Shown here: positions 43,432 to 52,397 of the stretch, one piece after another
Layout: the number at the start of each line of letters is the position of its first letter
How positions within the stretch are numbered: position 1 is the stretch's first letter
From: Alloalcanivorax mobilis
GTDB taxonomy: Bacteria > Pseudomonadota > Gammaproteobacteria > Pseudomonadales > Alcanivoracaceae
Direction: 5' to 3'
DNA length: 64,000 nt
NCBI RefSeq assembly: GCF_002864685.1
Contig: NZ_NMQZ01000033.1
Span: forward strand, 1 to 64,000
Notes under the pieces: generated by a model
What the model was told of the DNA's origin: nothing
Database searches by the model: none
The model's input: only the letters and a program-made list of their open reading frames with translations
Program-made: the position numbers and the translations under genes

Positions 43432-44034
43432 ATGCCCCCTCGTGATCGAAAATTGCGTGTCCACGCGGCGCTCTTTATCACCGTTCTGGTGGCGTTGGGC
43501 CTGGCGCACCCGTGGGTCAATCCCTGGTTGCGCTATGACCGGGGCGCGGTGCTGAATGGCCAGGTCTGGCGTCTGATCACGGCCCATCTGGTGCATCTGA
43601 ATGGCTGGCATTTACTGCTTAATCTGAGTGGTTTACTGCTGATTCTCTATTTTTTCCAGGATCTGCTTGATCGCCGCCGCTTCTGGCTGTGGTTTGCTTT
43701 TTGCGCGCTGGCGGTGAGTCTGACGTTCGTGTTTCTGGATACCGGTTTGCGCTGGTACCTGGGTTTATCCGGTTTGCTGCAGGGCTTGCTGGTGCTGTGT
43801 CTGGTGCTGGGCTGGCGGGGCAATCCATGGCTGCACTCACTGGTTCTGGCGCTGGTCGCCGGCCGTCTGATCTGGGAGCAGTTGCCCGGCTACGACACCG
43901 GCTACCTGAGCGCCTGGATCAACGCTCCAGTGTACGTGAACGCGCATCTTTACGGCGCCCTGAGCGGCCTGTTGCTGGCCACCGTGATGCTGGCGGCCGG
44001 CCCGGCGCGGGGCCACGCGCGGCAGGGCCACTGA
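43432..44034 (+). CDS. rrtA: Rhombosortase (rhomboid-family intramembrane protease)
   Basis: The 200-residue membrane protein has about six membrane segments and the rhombosortase pattern: WRLITAHLVHLNGWHLLLNL, the serine in WYLGLSGLLQG and the histidine in VNAHLYGALSG. Rhombosortases cleave proteins ending in a GlyGly-CTERM tail, often type II secretion substrates. No such substrate is encoded in the window. Downstream genes are holD-like and rimI, 82 bp away. Confidence 0.88.
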   Translation: MPPRDRKLRVHAALFITVLVALGLAHPWVNPWLRYDRGAVLNGQVWRLITAHLVHLNGWHLLLNLSGLLLILYFFQDLLDRRRFWLWFAFCALAVSLTFVFLDTGLRWYLGLSGLLQGLLVLCLVLGWRGNPWLHSLVLALVAGRLIWEQLPGYDTGYLSAWINAPVYVNAHLYGALSGLLLATVMLAAGPARGHARQGH

Positions 44035-44116
44035 CGCCGCGCTTCCTTTTTTCCGGTCACGGATTTGCTAGAATCCAGCCCACGCCTCTCACTTTCTTTT
44101 TCCCGGGACCCGCCCG

Positions 44117-44863
44117 ATGAACGAAGCTCGACGACAGTGGTACCTGAAGGCCATGGGGCTGACGCCCTGGGTGGCCCGCGCACCGCTGCCCGGGGCGGCG
44201 CCTTCGGAGCTGCTGGACTGGCGGATCGAAAGCGAAAACGACGAGGGCATGGCCGGCGAGCCCGCCACCGTGGCGGAGGCGACGCCGGTGGCGTCGCCGC
44301 AACGCCCGGCATCTCCGCCGCCCGCCGTCACTAAACAGGCCGCGCCGCCGCCGGTCGAGGCCGAACCCCAGAGGGCGCCGGAGGCCGCCGTGGTGACCGG
44401 GGAGGCGCCAGCCCTGGCGTTCACCCTGGAAGCCCATCTCGCCGGCGACACCTGGGTCATGTTCGAGCAGGAGGACGCCCAGGCGCCGGGGCTGGGCCGC
44501 TATGGCGCTCCGCTGGCGGCCTCGTTGCTGGCGGTCTTCGGCGTTACCCCGCAACGGCCGCGGCGTTTCTATTGCCCGCTCACCGCCGATCAGCCGATGA
44601 GCGCGGACGAGGCGGCCCAGGCCCTGCAGGCCTTTGTCGATGGGCTGGCCCGCCAGGCTGGCGGCGCGCGGGTGATGTTGTGCCTGGCCGAACAGCACGT
44701 GCTGGCGCTGTTCGGCGCCGAGCGCTATCAGCCCTTTACCCTGGGCGAGCGGCCGGCCCTGGCGATCAGCACCCTGGCGGAAATGCTGGCCGAGCCGGCC
44801 ACCCACAAAGCCCGTAGCTGGCGCGCCATGGTCGAAGGCGGCTTCGCCGGCGGGCAGCAATGA
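44117..44863 (+). CDS. HolD-like protein (possible DNA polymerase III psi subunit)
   Basis: The 248-residue protein begins MNEARRQWYLKAMGLTPWVA, resembling the N-terminus of E. coli HolD (a conserved Arg-x-Trp-x-Leu and Leu/Ile-Thr-x-Trp pattern). That segment of psi contacts SSB and the clamp-loader chi subunit. A Pro/Ala-rich linker (about 55-95) follows, then a C-terminal domain of unclear type. It overlaps rimI by 4 bp, and holD-rimI is the classic gammaproteobacterial order. The long linker makes it much larger than enteric psi (about 137 residues), so the assignment is by motif and context. Confidence 0.65.
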   Translation: MNEARRQWYLKAMGLTPWVARAPLPGAAPSELLDWRIESENDEGMAGEPATVAEATPVASPQRPASPPPAVTKQAAPPPVEAEPQRAPEAAVVTGEAPALAFTLEAHLAGDTWVMFEQEDAQAPGLGRYGAPLAASLLAVFGVTPQRPRRFYCPLTADQPMSADEAAQALQAFVDGLARQAGGARVMLCLAEQHVLALFGAERYQPFTLGERPALAISTLAEMLAEPATHKARSWRAMVEGGFAGGQQ

Positions 44864-45330
44864 GCCACCGTGCCACCGGCGCGCGCCTGCGCGCCATGAC
44901 CCGTGCCGATCTGCCCGGCGTGCTCGCCATTGAGCAGGCCTGCCAGAGTACGCCCTGGAGCGAGGGCAACTTCCGCGATTGCCTGCAAAGTGACTATCAC
45001 TGCCAGGTGGCCGCCGTGGACGGCGTGCTGGCGGCGTTCATGGTGCTCTCCAGCGTGCTCGATGAAACCCACCTGCTCAATATCGCCGTGGCGCCGGCGT
45101 TTCAACGCCGGGGCCTGGGCCGCTGGATGATCACCGAAGCGCTCACCGAGGCGGTGTCCTCCGGTATCACGGTGATGTATCTGGAAGTACGCGCTAGCAA
45201 CCACGGCGCCCGGGACCTCTACCAACAACTCGGCTTTCAGGAATCCGGCCGGCGCAAGAACTACTACCGCGCTGGCGACGGCCGCGAAGACGCGGTGTTG
45301 ATGTGGGCCGAACTGGCGCCGCATAAATAG
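44860..45330 (+). CDS. rimI: Ribosomal protein S18-alanine N-acetyltransferase RimI
   Basis: The 156-residue GNAT acetyltransferase has the acetyl-CoA loop VAPAFQRRGLGRWMI, and VRASNHGARDLYQQLGFQESG followed by RKNYY at the C-terminal end, typical of RimI. It acetylates the N-terminus of ribosomal protein S18. It overlaps the holD-like gene (ATGA). Confidence 0.92.
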   Translation: MSHRATGARLRAMTRADLPGVLAIEQACQSTPWSEGNFRDCLQSDYHCQVAAVDGVLAAFMVLSSVLDETHLLNIAVAPAFQRRGLGRWMITEALTEAVSSGITVMYLEVRASNHGARDLYQQLGFQESGRRKNYYRAGDGREDAVLMWAELAPHK

Positions 45331-45430
45331 AAGGCGGGACAGGGAGCAGAGCGGGCAAGGCGCTTGCACGCGACACGCACGCGCTTCGCGCTACACGCAG
45401 CACGCAAAGTCAAAACCCGGTTCGGCCGCG

Positions 45431-45842
45431 TGGGATCTTGATCGCGAACCGAGCCTGAAAGGCGAGGCGGGCTTGGCAAAGCCGATTCGCGGTCAAGGAC
45501 CGCTCCCACACCAGAATCCAACTCCGGCGCAGGCCTGGCTGTTCTCTTCTAACCTGTGCCCTGTTCCGGCCCCGCTACAACGCCGCTGTGGGAGCGATCC
45601 CTGATCGCGAACCGAGCCTGAAAGGCGAGGCCAGCTTGGCAAAGGCGGTTCGCGGTCAAGGACCGCTCCCGCACGAGAATCCGACTCCGGCGCAGGCCTG
45701 GCTGTTCCCTCCTAACCTGTTCCCTGTTCCGGCCCCGCTACAACGCCGCTGTGGGAGCGATCCCTGATCGCGAACCGAGCCTGAAAGGCGAGGCCAGCGT
45801 GGCAAAGCCGATTCGCGGTCAGGGACCGCTCCCACACCAGTA
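45431..45842. repeat. Tandem 163-bp units each containing a REP palindrome
   Basis: A unit of 163 bp is repeated about 2.5 times: equivalent positions are 45439 and 45602, and 45581 and 45744. Each unit contains a REP-type palindrome (GGGAGCGATCCCTGATCGCG facing GCGGTCAAGGACCGCTCCC) and a spacer. The spacer resembles the 3' end of the lipoprotein gene that begins at 45843 (CCGGCG, CTGGCTGTTCC, CCTGTT), so the array seems to have grown by copying the gene end plus a REP. Confidence 0.82.
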
Positions 45843-46340
45843 TCAAATACCGGCGTCAGTCTGGCTGTTCCCCGCATCCTGTTTCTTGTTGCCGTCTTGG
45901 GCCGGCCGTTGCGGGCGGGGGATGACCCAGCCATCTTCGCCGTGTTCCAGGTTGAGGCGGCGTTCCTGGGTAAAGTGGTCGTCTTTGGCGAAATCGCCGA
46001 ATTGCACGCGCACCGCCGCCAACGCCATGATCATGGCGAAGCGGTCCATGGCGTCGCGGTCTTCGTCGTTTTTGATTTCCTTGGAGTAGTCGGACAGGTC
46101 CCGTTTCGCGCGCAGGGTGTAGCTCACGGCGAGGGTGTAGTGGTCGTCGTCCTGTTGCTGGCGATCGGCGATTTCCACATCGTCGGCTTCCAGCAGGGCG
46201 TCCAGGTGCGCTTCTTTGAGCTCCCGGTTCAGGGCATCGCGGATCACGTCGTTATCGGGGGCGTTGCCGCAGGCGCTGAGCAAAACCAACAGGGCAAGCG
46301 TGCAAAGGGCAATCGGCGCCCGCAAAAGAGAAGGGTTCAT
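45843..46340 (-). CDS. Putative lipoprotein of unknown function
   Basis: The 165-residue protein has a lipoprotein signal ending LLSAC (cysteine about 24), then an acidic, charged soluble part (ALNRELKEAHLDALLEADDVE, RDLSDYSKEIKNDEDRDAMD). No family is recognised. The last dozen residues (KKQDAGNSQTDAGI) are encoded by sequence that belongs to the tandem repeat next to it, so the C-terminus may vary between strains. Confidence 0.75.
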   Translation of the reverse strand: MNPSLLRAPIALCTLALLVLLSACGNAPDNDVIRDALNRELKEAHLDALLEADDVEIADRQQQDDDHYTLAVSYTLRAKRDLSDYSKEIKNDEDRDAMDRFAMIMALAAVRVQFGDFAKDDHFTQERRLNLEHGEDGWVIPRPQRPAQDGNKKQDAGNSQTDAGI

Positions 46341-46451
46341 GGGTCGTCCTTGTTATGGTTCCGGCGCCGGTCAGCGGTGCCGTCGCCTGCAACTCTAGCA
46401 GGGTGGTGAAAAAGCCACAAAAGCGCTTTCGTGGCCCGTTGCGGGGCCGCT

Positions 46452-47696
46452 TTAGCGACCCATCGCTTGTTGCACCTGCTGGGCCCAGGCGGTGCTGTGC
46501 CGGTAGGCGACTTCGTAGTAGGGCTTGTCCAGTAACCAGGCCAGCGCCTCGAAGCGACCGCTCTCGTAGTGCTCCACCTCGTTGAGGATTTCGCCCAGGT
46601 CGCCCTGGCGGTGCACCAGCGCCGCTTTTACATCCTGGCTCAGGGGCACCTGGCGCATCAGTTCCTCCATGGAAATGTCCATCAGGGCGTCCAGACGCGA
46701 CAGCAGGCCGACGATAAAATGATTCACCGGCCGGCTCTTGCCGGACAACTCGGCCAGAATTTCACACATGCGGCCTCGCACCAGCATGCTGCGGGTCAGT
46801 TCCGCGGGTTTGTCTTTTTCGCCATCGACCAGAAACAGGTTGGCCCAGCGTTTAATCTCTTCCATGCCGAGCAGGGCAATGGCGTGGGAGAGGGAGTCCA
46901 CTTCCTTGCCGAAGCCGAGCGCCGCGGAATTGACGATTTTAAGGATGCGGTAGGTAAGGTTGGCGTCCTTGATGGCGATCTCCTCCAGGGTGGAGGGGGT
47001 CGCGTGGGGGTTGTGCAGCTCCGAGAGCAATTGCAGCAGCACCAGCTTATTGCCGGCGATCTTTTTGCCTTTGACCGGGTAGGGCTGGCTGAGAAAGTCG
47101 CCCTGATAGTAGGTGAAACCGAGCCCCATGCAGCGGCCGAAATCCTCGCGCCGGTGCAGGTTGTCGGCGAGCAGATCAAGGCCGTAAGGTTTGAGTTTTT
47201 CCACCGCCTGTTGCAGGCGTTCCAGACCCAGCGTGGCGATGTCGAGCTTAACGATGTGGACCACGCCGAGCAGCACGTCCAACGCCGGATTGTCCGGTTC
47301 AAAACCGGCCAGCGCGAGCCGGTAACCGCGCCGGCCGAGGCTGCGCAGCCGGTCCACCAGGGCGCCGCTCACTTTGTCGCGCGCCGCGACTTCCAGAATG
47401 TACTGTTTCTTGGGCAGGTCGGGCAGTTCCGGGGCGAGCAGGACTTCATCGGTGACGCGCAGGAAGGTGGAGATGCTTTGCACCTTGCCGCCCTGAAAGA
47501 TGTGCGTGTAGGTGCCCAGAATCACCGAGCTGGTGGCTTCGATGTCCGATAGCGAGGCGCCCTGGGCGCTGTCGCCGCCGTGCAACAGCAGTTCGAAGGC
47601 GGCCACGTCCTGATTCTTGGTGAAGACCGGCCGGCAGGCCAGCACCACGTCGAGTTTGTCGTCGTCTTCGACCGCTTGCGTCGCTCTTGTTACCAA
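46452..47696 (-). CDS. EAL-HDOD domain protein (YuxH type)
   Basis: The 414-residue protein has an N-terminal degenerate EAL domain (LACRPVFTKNQDVAAFELLL, QYILEVAARDKVSGALV) lacking the E-x-L catalytic motif. An HDOD domain follows (about 200-330; ELHNPHATPSTLEEIAI, LTYRILKIVNSAALGF, SHAIALLGMEEIKRW). Such proteins regulate signalling and motility without cutting cyclic di-GMP. I chose TTG 47696 because GGAG stands 8 bp upstream. It follows flgN by 49 bp on the same strand, so it is probably co-expressed with flgM-flgN. Confidence 0.88.
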   Translation of the reverse strand: MVTRATQAVEDDDKLDVVLACRPVFTKNQDVAAFELLLHGGDSAQGASLSDIEATSSVILGTYTHIFQGGKVQSISTFLRVTDEVLLAPELPDLPKKQYILEVAARDKVSGALVDRLRSLGRRGYRLALAGFEPDNPALDVLLGVVHIVKLDIATLGLERLQQAVEKLKPYGLDLLADNLHRREDFGRCMGLGFTYYQGDFLSQPYPVKGKKIAGNKLVLLQLLSELHNPHATPSTLEEIAIKDANLTYRILKIVNSAALGFGKEVDSLSHAIALLGMEEIKRWANLFLVDGEKDKPAELTRSMLVRGRMCEILAELSGKSRPVNHFIVGLLSRLDALMDISMEELMRQVPLSQDVKAALVHRQGDLGEILNEVEHYESGRFEALAWLLDKPYYEVAYRHSTAWAQQVQQAMGR

Positions 47697-47745
47697 CGCT
47701 GTTCTCCAGTAATCCAAGGGAGCGGAAGGGGGCGGCGCTGGCGCC

Positions 47746-48195
47746 TCAGGCCCGTGACGAGAGCTGCCCGCCGTGGCCGCGTGCCTGCCCATCCGGGCCG
47801 TACAGGCCGTGGCCGGCGATCTTGCGCAGGGTTTCCAGCAGGCGCTGATTGTTATCCAGACGCAGGCCGATCAGGCCACCGTTGAGCTGATTGAGGCGGC
47901 GCGCGCGCTCGGCGCCGGCACGACTCTCCAGCCACACCGGCAGGCAGTGCGCGTCGCGGGCGGCTTGCTCGTCGCCGTGCCGGTCATCGCGGTAACCGAG
48001 GCGGCGCTGCACCTGGCGGCGCTGCTTCTCGAAGCGTTCCAACTCGGCCAGGGCCTCGCTTTTGCGCTCCGCCACGCCGCGCAGTTGCTCGCCGTCGATG
48101 TGCCCATCGCCGAGCAGGCCGCGTTCCTCGGTGAGCAGCGCCACCAGGGTCTCAAGGTGTTGCCGGTGGCGCTCAAGGTGGCCGGCCAGGCTCAC
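47746..48195 (-). CDS. flgN: Flagellar export chaperone FlgN
   Basis: The 149-residue helical protein has heptad-like leucines and the FlgN pattern (HLERHRQHLETLVALLTEER, LNQLNGGLIGLRLDNNQRLL). FlgN carries the hook-filament junction proteins FlgK and FlgL, encoded at 56902 and 58567, to the flagellar export gate. It overlaps flgM by 4 bp. Confidence 0.9.
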   Translation of the reverse strand: MSLAGHLERHRQHLETLVALLTEERGLLGDGHIDGEQLRGVAERKSEALAELERFEKQRRQVQRRLGYRDDRHGDEQAARDAHCLPVWLESRAGAERARRLNQLNGGLIGLRLDNNQRLLETLRKIAGHGLYGPDGQARGHGGQLSSRA

Positions 48196-48479
48196 GGCTG
48201 CTCTCCGCCCAGCAGATCCTGGACGCTGGCGATCAGGCCATCGGCGATGCGATCAGCGCGGATTTCCAGGCGGCCTTCGGCGATCGCCTGGCGCAGCTCA
48301 TCGACCCGGGCCTGATCGATGTCCTGGCTGCCATCGTTGCCGGATTGGCTGAGATGGGTGACCGAGGCGCTGTCGCCGGCACCGCCGCTTTTCACCGCGT
48401 CGGTGGCGGCTTTTTCGCTGCTTTTGCCCGGGCTCACCGCGTTGTTCTGGCCCAGATGCGAGATATTGTCGATCTTCAA
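48192..48479 (-). CDS. flgM: Anti-sigma-28 factor FlgM
   Basis: The 95-residue protein has the FlgM C-terminal region (DQARVDELRQAIAEGRLEIR then ADRIADGLIASVQDLLG) that binds FliA (sigma-28), and a flexible N-terminus. It is exported once the hook is complete, freeing FliA for late genes. It begins a flgM-flgN-(EAL-HDOD) unit and is preceded by a perfect sigma-28 promoter. Confidence 0.95.
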   Translation of the reverse strand: MKIDNISHLGQNNAVSPGKSSEKAATDAVKSGGAGDSASVTHLSQSGNDGSQDIDQARVDELRQAIAEGRLEIRADRIADGLIASVQDLLGGEQP

Positions 48480-48509
48480 GGGAAATCCCTCCGTTGCTCT
48501 TCCCCCCTG

Positions 48510-48536
48510 ATATCGGCGGGCCGAGAGAGAACTTTA
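48510..48536 (-). promoter_or_regulatory. Sigma-28 (FliA) promoter of flgM
   Basis: On the minus strand the sequence reads TAAAGTTC, eleven bases, then GCCGATAT, matching the FliA consensus (TAAAGTTT, N11, GCCGATAA) except for the last base of each box. It lies 31 bp upstream of the flgM ATG, giving the usual feedback control of FlgM by FliA. Confidence 0.9.
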
Positions 48537-48550
48537 ATGCCGGTCAAGCG

Positions 48551-48713
48551 CTGGACGCCAGACGCTGGACGCACGCGCTTCGCGCTACACGCTCGAACAG
48601 TGCCACCGGCCACGCCTGCGGATTCGCAAGTCCATTTTGCGCCCCGCCCACGCGGCGTTGTAGACAGGTTCTGACTTTGACGTTGATCTTTTAGCGTCCA
48701 GCGTCCAGCGTCC
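48551..48713. repeat. Heptamer inverted-arm element (CTGGACG / AGCGTCC type) between flgM and flgA
   Basis: Three units on the left (CTGGACG, CCAGACG, CTGGACG; 48551-48571) and three perfect AGCGTCC units on the right (48693-48713) face each other across a 121-bp core. It sits between the divergently oriented flgM promoter and the flgA end. Confidence 0.85.
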
Positions 48714-48740
48714 AGCGCGAAGCGTGCAAATGCTTACGCA

Positions 48741-49427
48741 TCAATAATCCACCGCCACTTGGCCGCGCCCGGTGACGGTGGCGGTGAGGGTTTGCCGGTT
48801 GTTCATTCGTATGCGGATGCGTTCGCCCAGGGCGCCGTCTTGCAGGGCTTCGCCTTCGCGGGCGATGCGAAAGCCTTTGCCGCTGGCGACCACCGACACA
48901 TTCTGGCGGCGGCTCACCAGGTTCCGCTGGCGTAGTTGGCGGTCACTGAGCACGCTGTTGGCGGCCAGCGGCCGGGTCAGCACCTGGCCCAGCGCTTGAT
49001 CGGGATCGCGAATGGCGTGGCGTGGCAACTCGCTCAGATCGCCCTGTTTGCGCTCCAGCATGCCCGCGCCGATTACTTCGCCCGCGTCCAGGGCGCGCCG
49101 TGTCACCCAGTACTCCCCGATCACGCTGACGCGCGCCTGAAGGTAGCGCACCCGGCCGTGCTCTCCGCAACGGATGCCCACCGACACCCGGCCCTGAAGG
49201 CGCTGGCCGTGGCCGGGCAGAAACGGGCGTGGATTCTGGCAGGTCGTGAACGCCGCATCCGGCGCCGCCACCGTGACCCGCACCTGCTCGCCGGGCCGGG
49301 CCGCCGCCTGCTCCAGAAAAGCCCGCACGGTTTCGGCCAGGGCCGGCGCACTGGCCAGCGCCGGCGCGCCGGCCATCAACACCAGCATGGGCAGAAAGCG
49401 GATACATCGTTGCAGGCAGGGCGCCAT
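48741..49427 (-). CDS. flgA: Flagellar P-ring assembly chaperone FlgA
   Basis: The 228-residue protein has a signal peptide (residues about 1-31, ending ALA) and the SAF/FlgA C-terminal domain ([60 protein letters not shown]). FlgA helps FlgI assemble the P ring in the periplasm. ATG 49427 is preferred to a TTG at 49460 because it begins right at the signal peptide. It is divergent from flgB. Confidence 0.92.
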   Translation of the reverse strand: MAPCLQRCIRFLPMLVLMAGAPALASAPALAETVRAFLEQAAARPGEQVRVTVAAPDAAFTTCQNPRPFLPGHGQRLQGRVSVGIRCGEHGRVRYLQARVSVIGEYWVTRRALDAGEVIGAGMLERKQGDLSELPRHAIRDPDQALGQVLTRPLAANSVLSDRQLRQRNLVSRRQNVSVVASGKGFRIAREGEALQDGALGERIRIRMNNRQTLTATVTGRGQVAVDY

Positions 49428-49631
49428 GGCGTCGCGGTCCTCGGGCCGGTGGAGGTTCAATGGCCCATTCTAGGACGTCACCGCCCCGGCGAAGAAAAAG
49501 AAATGGCGGTGAAAAGCCGGCCTTTTTGTCGGTTTGCCCTGACGCCGCTGCTCGTACTCTGCACTCTGACCCTTTCCCGCGAGCCTGGTGTTCGTCGGGT
49601 CGGGATGAGTGATACGCGAGGGAGCCTCCGG

Positions 49632-50048
49632 ATGATCGACCAGCTTTCCGCCGCCCTGAACTTCCATCAGGAGGCGTTGAATCTGCGCGCCGAGCGCCAA
49701 AAGGTGCTGGCGGCCAACATCGCCAACGCCGACACGCCGAACTACAAGGCGCGGGATTTCGACTTTGCCAGCGAGCTGTCCCAGGCGATGGCCAGCGGCC
49801 GCGCCAACGCCGATGGCCTGGCGCTGGCGACCACCTCGGCGCGGCATATCCCGGCGTCGTTGCCGTCGTCGTCCGGGGTGCGCGATCTGCTTTACCGGGT
49901 GCCCGAGCAGCCGAGTCTGGACGGCAACACCGTGGACATGAACCGCGAGCGGGTGCAGTTCGCCGACAACGCGGTGCGCTATCAGGCGGCGTTGAGCTTG
50001 CTCAACGGCCGCATCCAGGGGCTTAAATCGGCGATGCAGCCTGAATAG
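49632..50048 (+). CDS. flgB: Flagellar proximal rod protein FlgB
   Basis: The 138-residue rod protein has the conserved N-terminal [20 protein letters not shown] and typical length. It is the first gene of the flgBCDEFGHIJKL run. ATG 49632 is chosen because GGAG lies 7 bp upstream; an in-frame ATG at 49605 has none. Confidence 0.95.
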   Translation: MIDQLSAALNFHQEALNLRAERQKVLAANIANADTPNYKARDFDFASELSQAMASGRANADGLALATTSARHIPASLPSSSGVRDLLYRVPEQPSLDGNTVDMNRERVQFADNAVRYQAALSLLNGRIQGLKSAMQPE

Positions 50049-50061
50049 TAAGAGGTGACGG

Positions 50062-50457
50062 ATGTTTTCGGTTTTTGATATTTCCGGTTCGGCGATGGCG
50101 GCGCAGTCGCAACGCATGAACGTGACCGCCAGCAATCTCGCCAACGCGGACAGCGTCACCGGCCCCGATGGCCAGGCCTACCGGGCCAAGCAGGTGATGT
50201 TCGAGGCGCGCGGCGAAAACGGCATCGGCGGCGTCGGCGTGAGCCGCGTGGTGGAAGACCCGTCGCCGTTGCGGCAGGAATACCGCCCCAACGATCCGCT
50301 CGCCGATGAGAACGGTTACGTCAGCTTGCCCAACGTGGAGCCGGTCAACGAGATGGTCAACATGATCTCCGCCTCGCGCTCCTACCAGGCCAACGTGGAA
50401 GTACTCAATACCAGCAAGCAATTGATGCTGAAGACTCTGACCCTGGGAGAAAGCTGA
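50062..50457 (+). CDS. flgC: Flagellar proximal rod protein FlgC
   Basis: The 131-residue protein has the rod-family N-terminus [16 protein letters not shown] and C-terminal [20 protein letters not shown]. It lies 13 bp after flgB and its stop overlaps the flgD start by one base. Confidence 0.96.
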   Translation: MFSVFDISGSAMAAQSQRMNVTASNLANADSVTGPDGQAYRAKQVMFEARGENGIGGVGVSRVVEDPSPLRQEYRPNDPLADENGYVSLPNVEPVNEMVNMISASRSYQANVEVLNTSKQLMLKTLTLGES

Positions 50458-51143
50458 TGTCGGTTTCCAGCACCACCCTTGATGCCAACGTGGTCAACAG
50501 CATGAACGCCGGTGCCGCCGCGACCACTGGCGGCGCCGGCGCGGATCTGCAGGACAGCTTCATGACCCTGCTGGTGACGCAGCTGAAAAACCAAGACCCG
50601 ATGAACCCGATGGAAAACGCCGAGATGACCTCGCAGCTGGCGCAGATCAACACGGTCACCGGCATCCAGGAATTGAATGACACCCTGGCCGGCATCACCG
50701 GCCAGATCGACGCCGGCCAGACACTGCAGGCGGCCGGTTTGATCGGCAAAGGCGTGCTGGTGCCCGGCGACCGGGTGCTGGTCGGCGAGGACGGCACCAC
50801 CACGCCGTTCGGTATCGAGCTGGGCAGCGCCGCCGAGGAGGTCAACATCACCATTCGCGATGGCAGCGGCCAGGTGATGCGCCGCTTCGAGCTGGGTGCT
50901 CAGCAGGCCGGCGTGCAGTCGTTCTCCTGGGATGGCCTGCTCGAAGACGAGACCACGGCGGCGCCGGAAGGCGCCTACAGCGTGTCGGTGGAAGCTCTTA
51001 CCGGCGGCAAGAGCCAGGACGCCCTGGCGTTGAATTACGCGCTGGTGAACAGCGTCAGCAGTTCCAAACAGGACGGCCCGCTGCTGGATCTGGGCGGCAT
51101 TTCCGAGCCGGTGGGGCTGGACGACGTCCGCCAGATTCTGTGA
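50457..51143 (+). CDS. flgD: Flagellar hook capping protein FlgD
   Basis: The 228-residue protein has the FlgD signature DSFMTLLVTQLKNQDPMNPM, then MENAEMTSQLAQIN, and two beta domains. It forms the cap that guides hook assembly and is lost afterwards. It is translationally coupled to flgC. Confidence 0.95.
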   Translation: MSVSSTTLDANVVNSMNAGAAATTGGAGADLQDSFMTLLVTQLKNQDPMNPMENAEMTSQLAQINTVTGIQELNDTLAGITGQIDAGQTLQAAGLIGKGVLVPGDRVLVGEDGTTTPFGIELGSAAEEVNITIRDGSGQVMRRFELGAQQAGVQSFSWDGLLEDETTAAPEGAYSVSVEALTGGKSQDALALNYALVNSVSSSKQDGPLLDLGGISEPVGLDDVRQIL

Positions 51144-51184
51144 ACACCACGGCACCAACAACGACCGATTGAAGGAGCGTCACC

Positions 51185-52372
51185 ATGGGTTTTTCGCAAG
51201 CATTGAGCGGCCTTAACGCCGCCGCCACCAATCTCGACGTGGTCGGCAACAACATCGCCAACTCGCAAACCGTGGGCTTCAAAGGCTCCAGCGTGCAGTT
51301 CGCGGACGTCTTTACCGGCGCCCAGGTCGGGCAGGGCACGCGGGTCGCCGCGGTGTTGCAGGACTTTTCCGACGGCACCCTGGAGACCACCGGGCGCGGT
51401 CTGGATCTGGGCCTGAACGGGTCCGGGTTCTTCCGCTATCTGCAGGGTGACCAGGTGGTGTACTCGCGCAATGGCCGGCTCACCATGACCCAGGACGGTT
51501 ACCTGGAAAACGCGCAAGGCGCGCGCCTCACCGGCTTCCCGGCCGGGGTGGGCACCGGCGGCCAGCCAGAAGCGCTGCGGGTGCCGGCGGGCTCCATGGC
51601 GGCGGCGGCCACCACCCAGGTGGAGGCATCGTTCAATCTCGACGCCGATTCCGAAGTCATCGACCGGGGCACGGTGCCGTTTGATCCCACCGATGGCGAC
51701 AGCTATTCCTACGCCAACACCGGCTCTGCTTACGATTCCCTGGGTGTGCAGCACACCATGACCACCTACTTCACCAAGACCGGCGAAAACAGTTGGGAAG
51801 TGCGGGTCGCCGTGGACGGCAATCCGGCTGCGAATCCTGGCACGCTGGCCTTCGATGGCAACGGCAATCTGGACGAAGCGAGCAGTACGTTTCCCGCTTA
51901 CGAGTTCACCCCTGGTGGTGGCGCCAACGAGATGGCGATTGCGATTGATTTCGATGGCACCACCCAGTTCGGCAACGATTTCAATATGGATTCGTTGAAT
52001 CAGAACGGCTACACCGCCGGTGCGCTGGTGGGCATCAGCATCGACAACGATGGCAATGTGATCGGCAATTACGCCAACGAACAGTCCCAGGTACTGGGCA
52101 CCATCGCGCTGGCCAATTTCCGTAACGCGGAAGGCCTGGAACCGGCCGGCGACAACGCCTGGGTGGAAACCGGCGCCTCCGGTCAGCCGCTGCTGGGCCT
52201 GGCCGGTGTTGGCATGTTCGGCACCCTGCAAAGCGGCACGGTGGAAACCTCCAACGTGGATCTGACCAGCGAGCTGGTGAACCTGATCATCGCGCAGCGC
52301 AACTACCAGGCCAACACCCAGACCATCAAGGTCCAGGACGAGGTGCTGCAAAGCGCGGTGAATCTGCGCTAA
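51185..52372 (+). CDS. flgE: Flagellar hook protein FlgE
   Basis: The 395-residue hook subunit starts MGFSQALSGLNAAATNLDVV with NNIANSQTVGFK, and ends VNLIIAQRNYQANTQTIKVQ. It shares both end motifs with the rod proteins and has inserted outer domains. Length is normal. Confidence 0.96.
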   Translation: MGFSQALSGLNAAATNLDVVGNNIANSQTVGFKGSSVQFADVFTGAQVGQGTRVAAVLQDFSDGTLETTGRGLDLGLNGSGFFRYLQGDQVVYSRNGRLTMTQDGYLENAQGARLTGFPAGVGTGGQPEALRVPAGSMAAAATTQVEASFNLDADSEVIDRGTVPFDPTDGDSYSYANTGSAYDSLGVQHTMTTYFTKTGENSWEVRVAVDGNPAANPGTLAFDGNGNLDEASSTFPAYEFTPGGGANEMAIAIDFDGTTQFGNDFNMDSLNQNGYTAGALVGISIDNDGNVIGNYANEQSQVLGTIALANFRNAEGLEPAGDNAWVETGASGQPLLGLAGVGMFGTLQSGTVETSNVDLTSELVNLIIAQRNYQANTQTIKVQDEVLQSAVNLR

Positions 52373-52397
52373 GGATCGGCCAACGGGAGCCTGAATC

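Noticed and set aside
45431-45842. CRISPR-like direct repeats
   Set aside because: The 163-bp period, internal palindromes and near-identical spacers fit duplicated REP units, not CRISPR.
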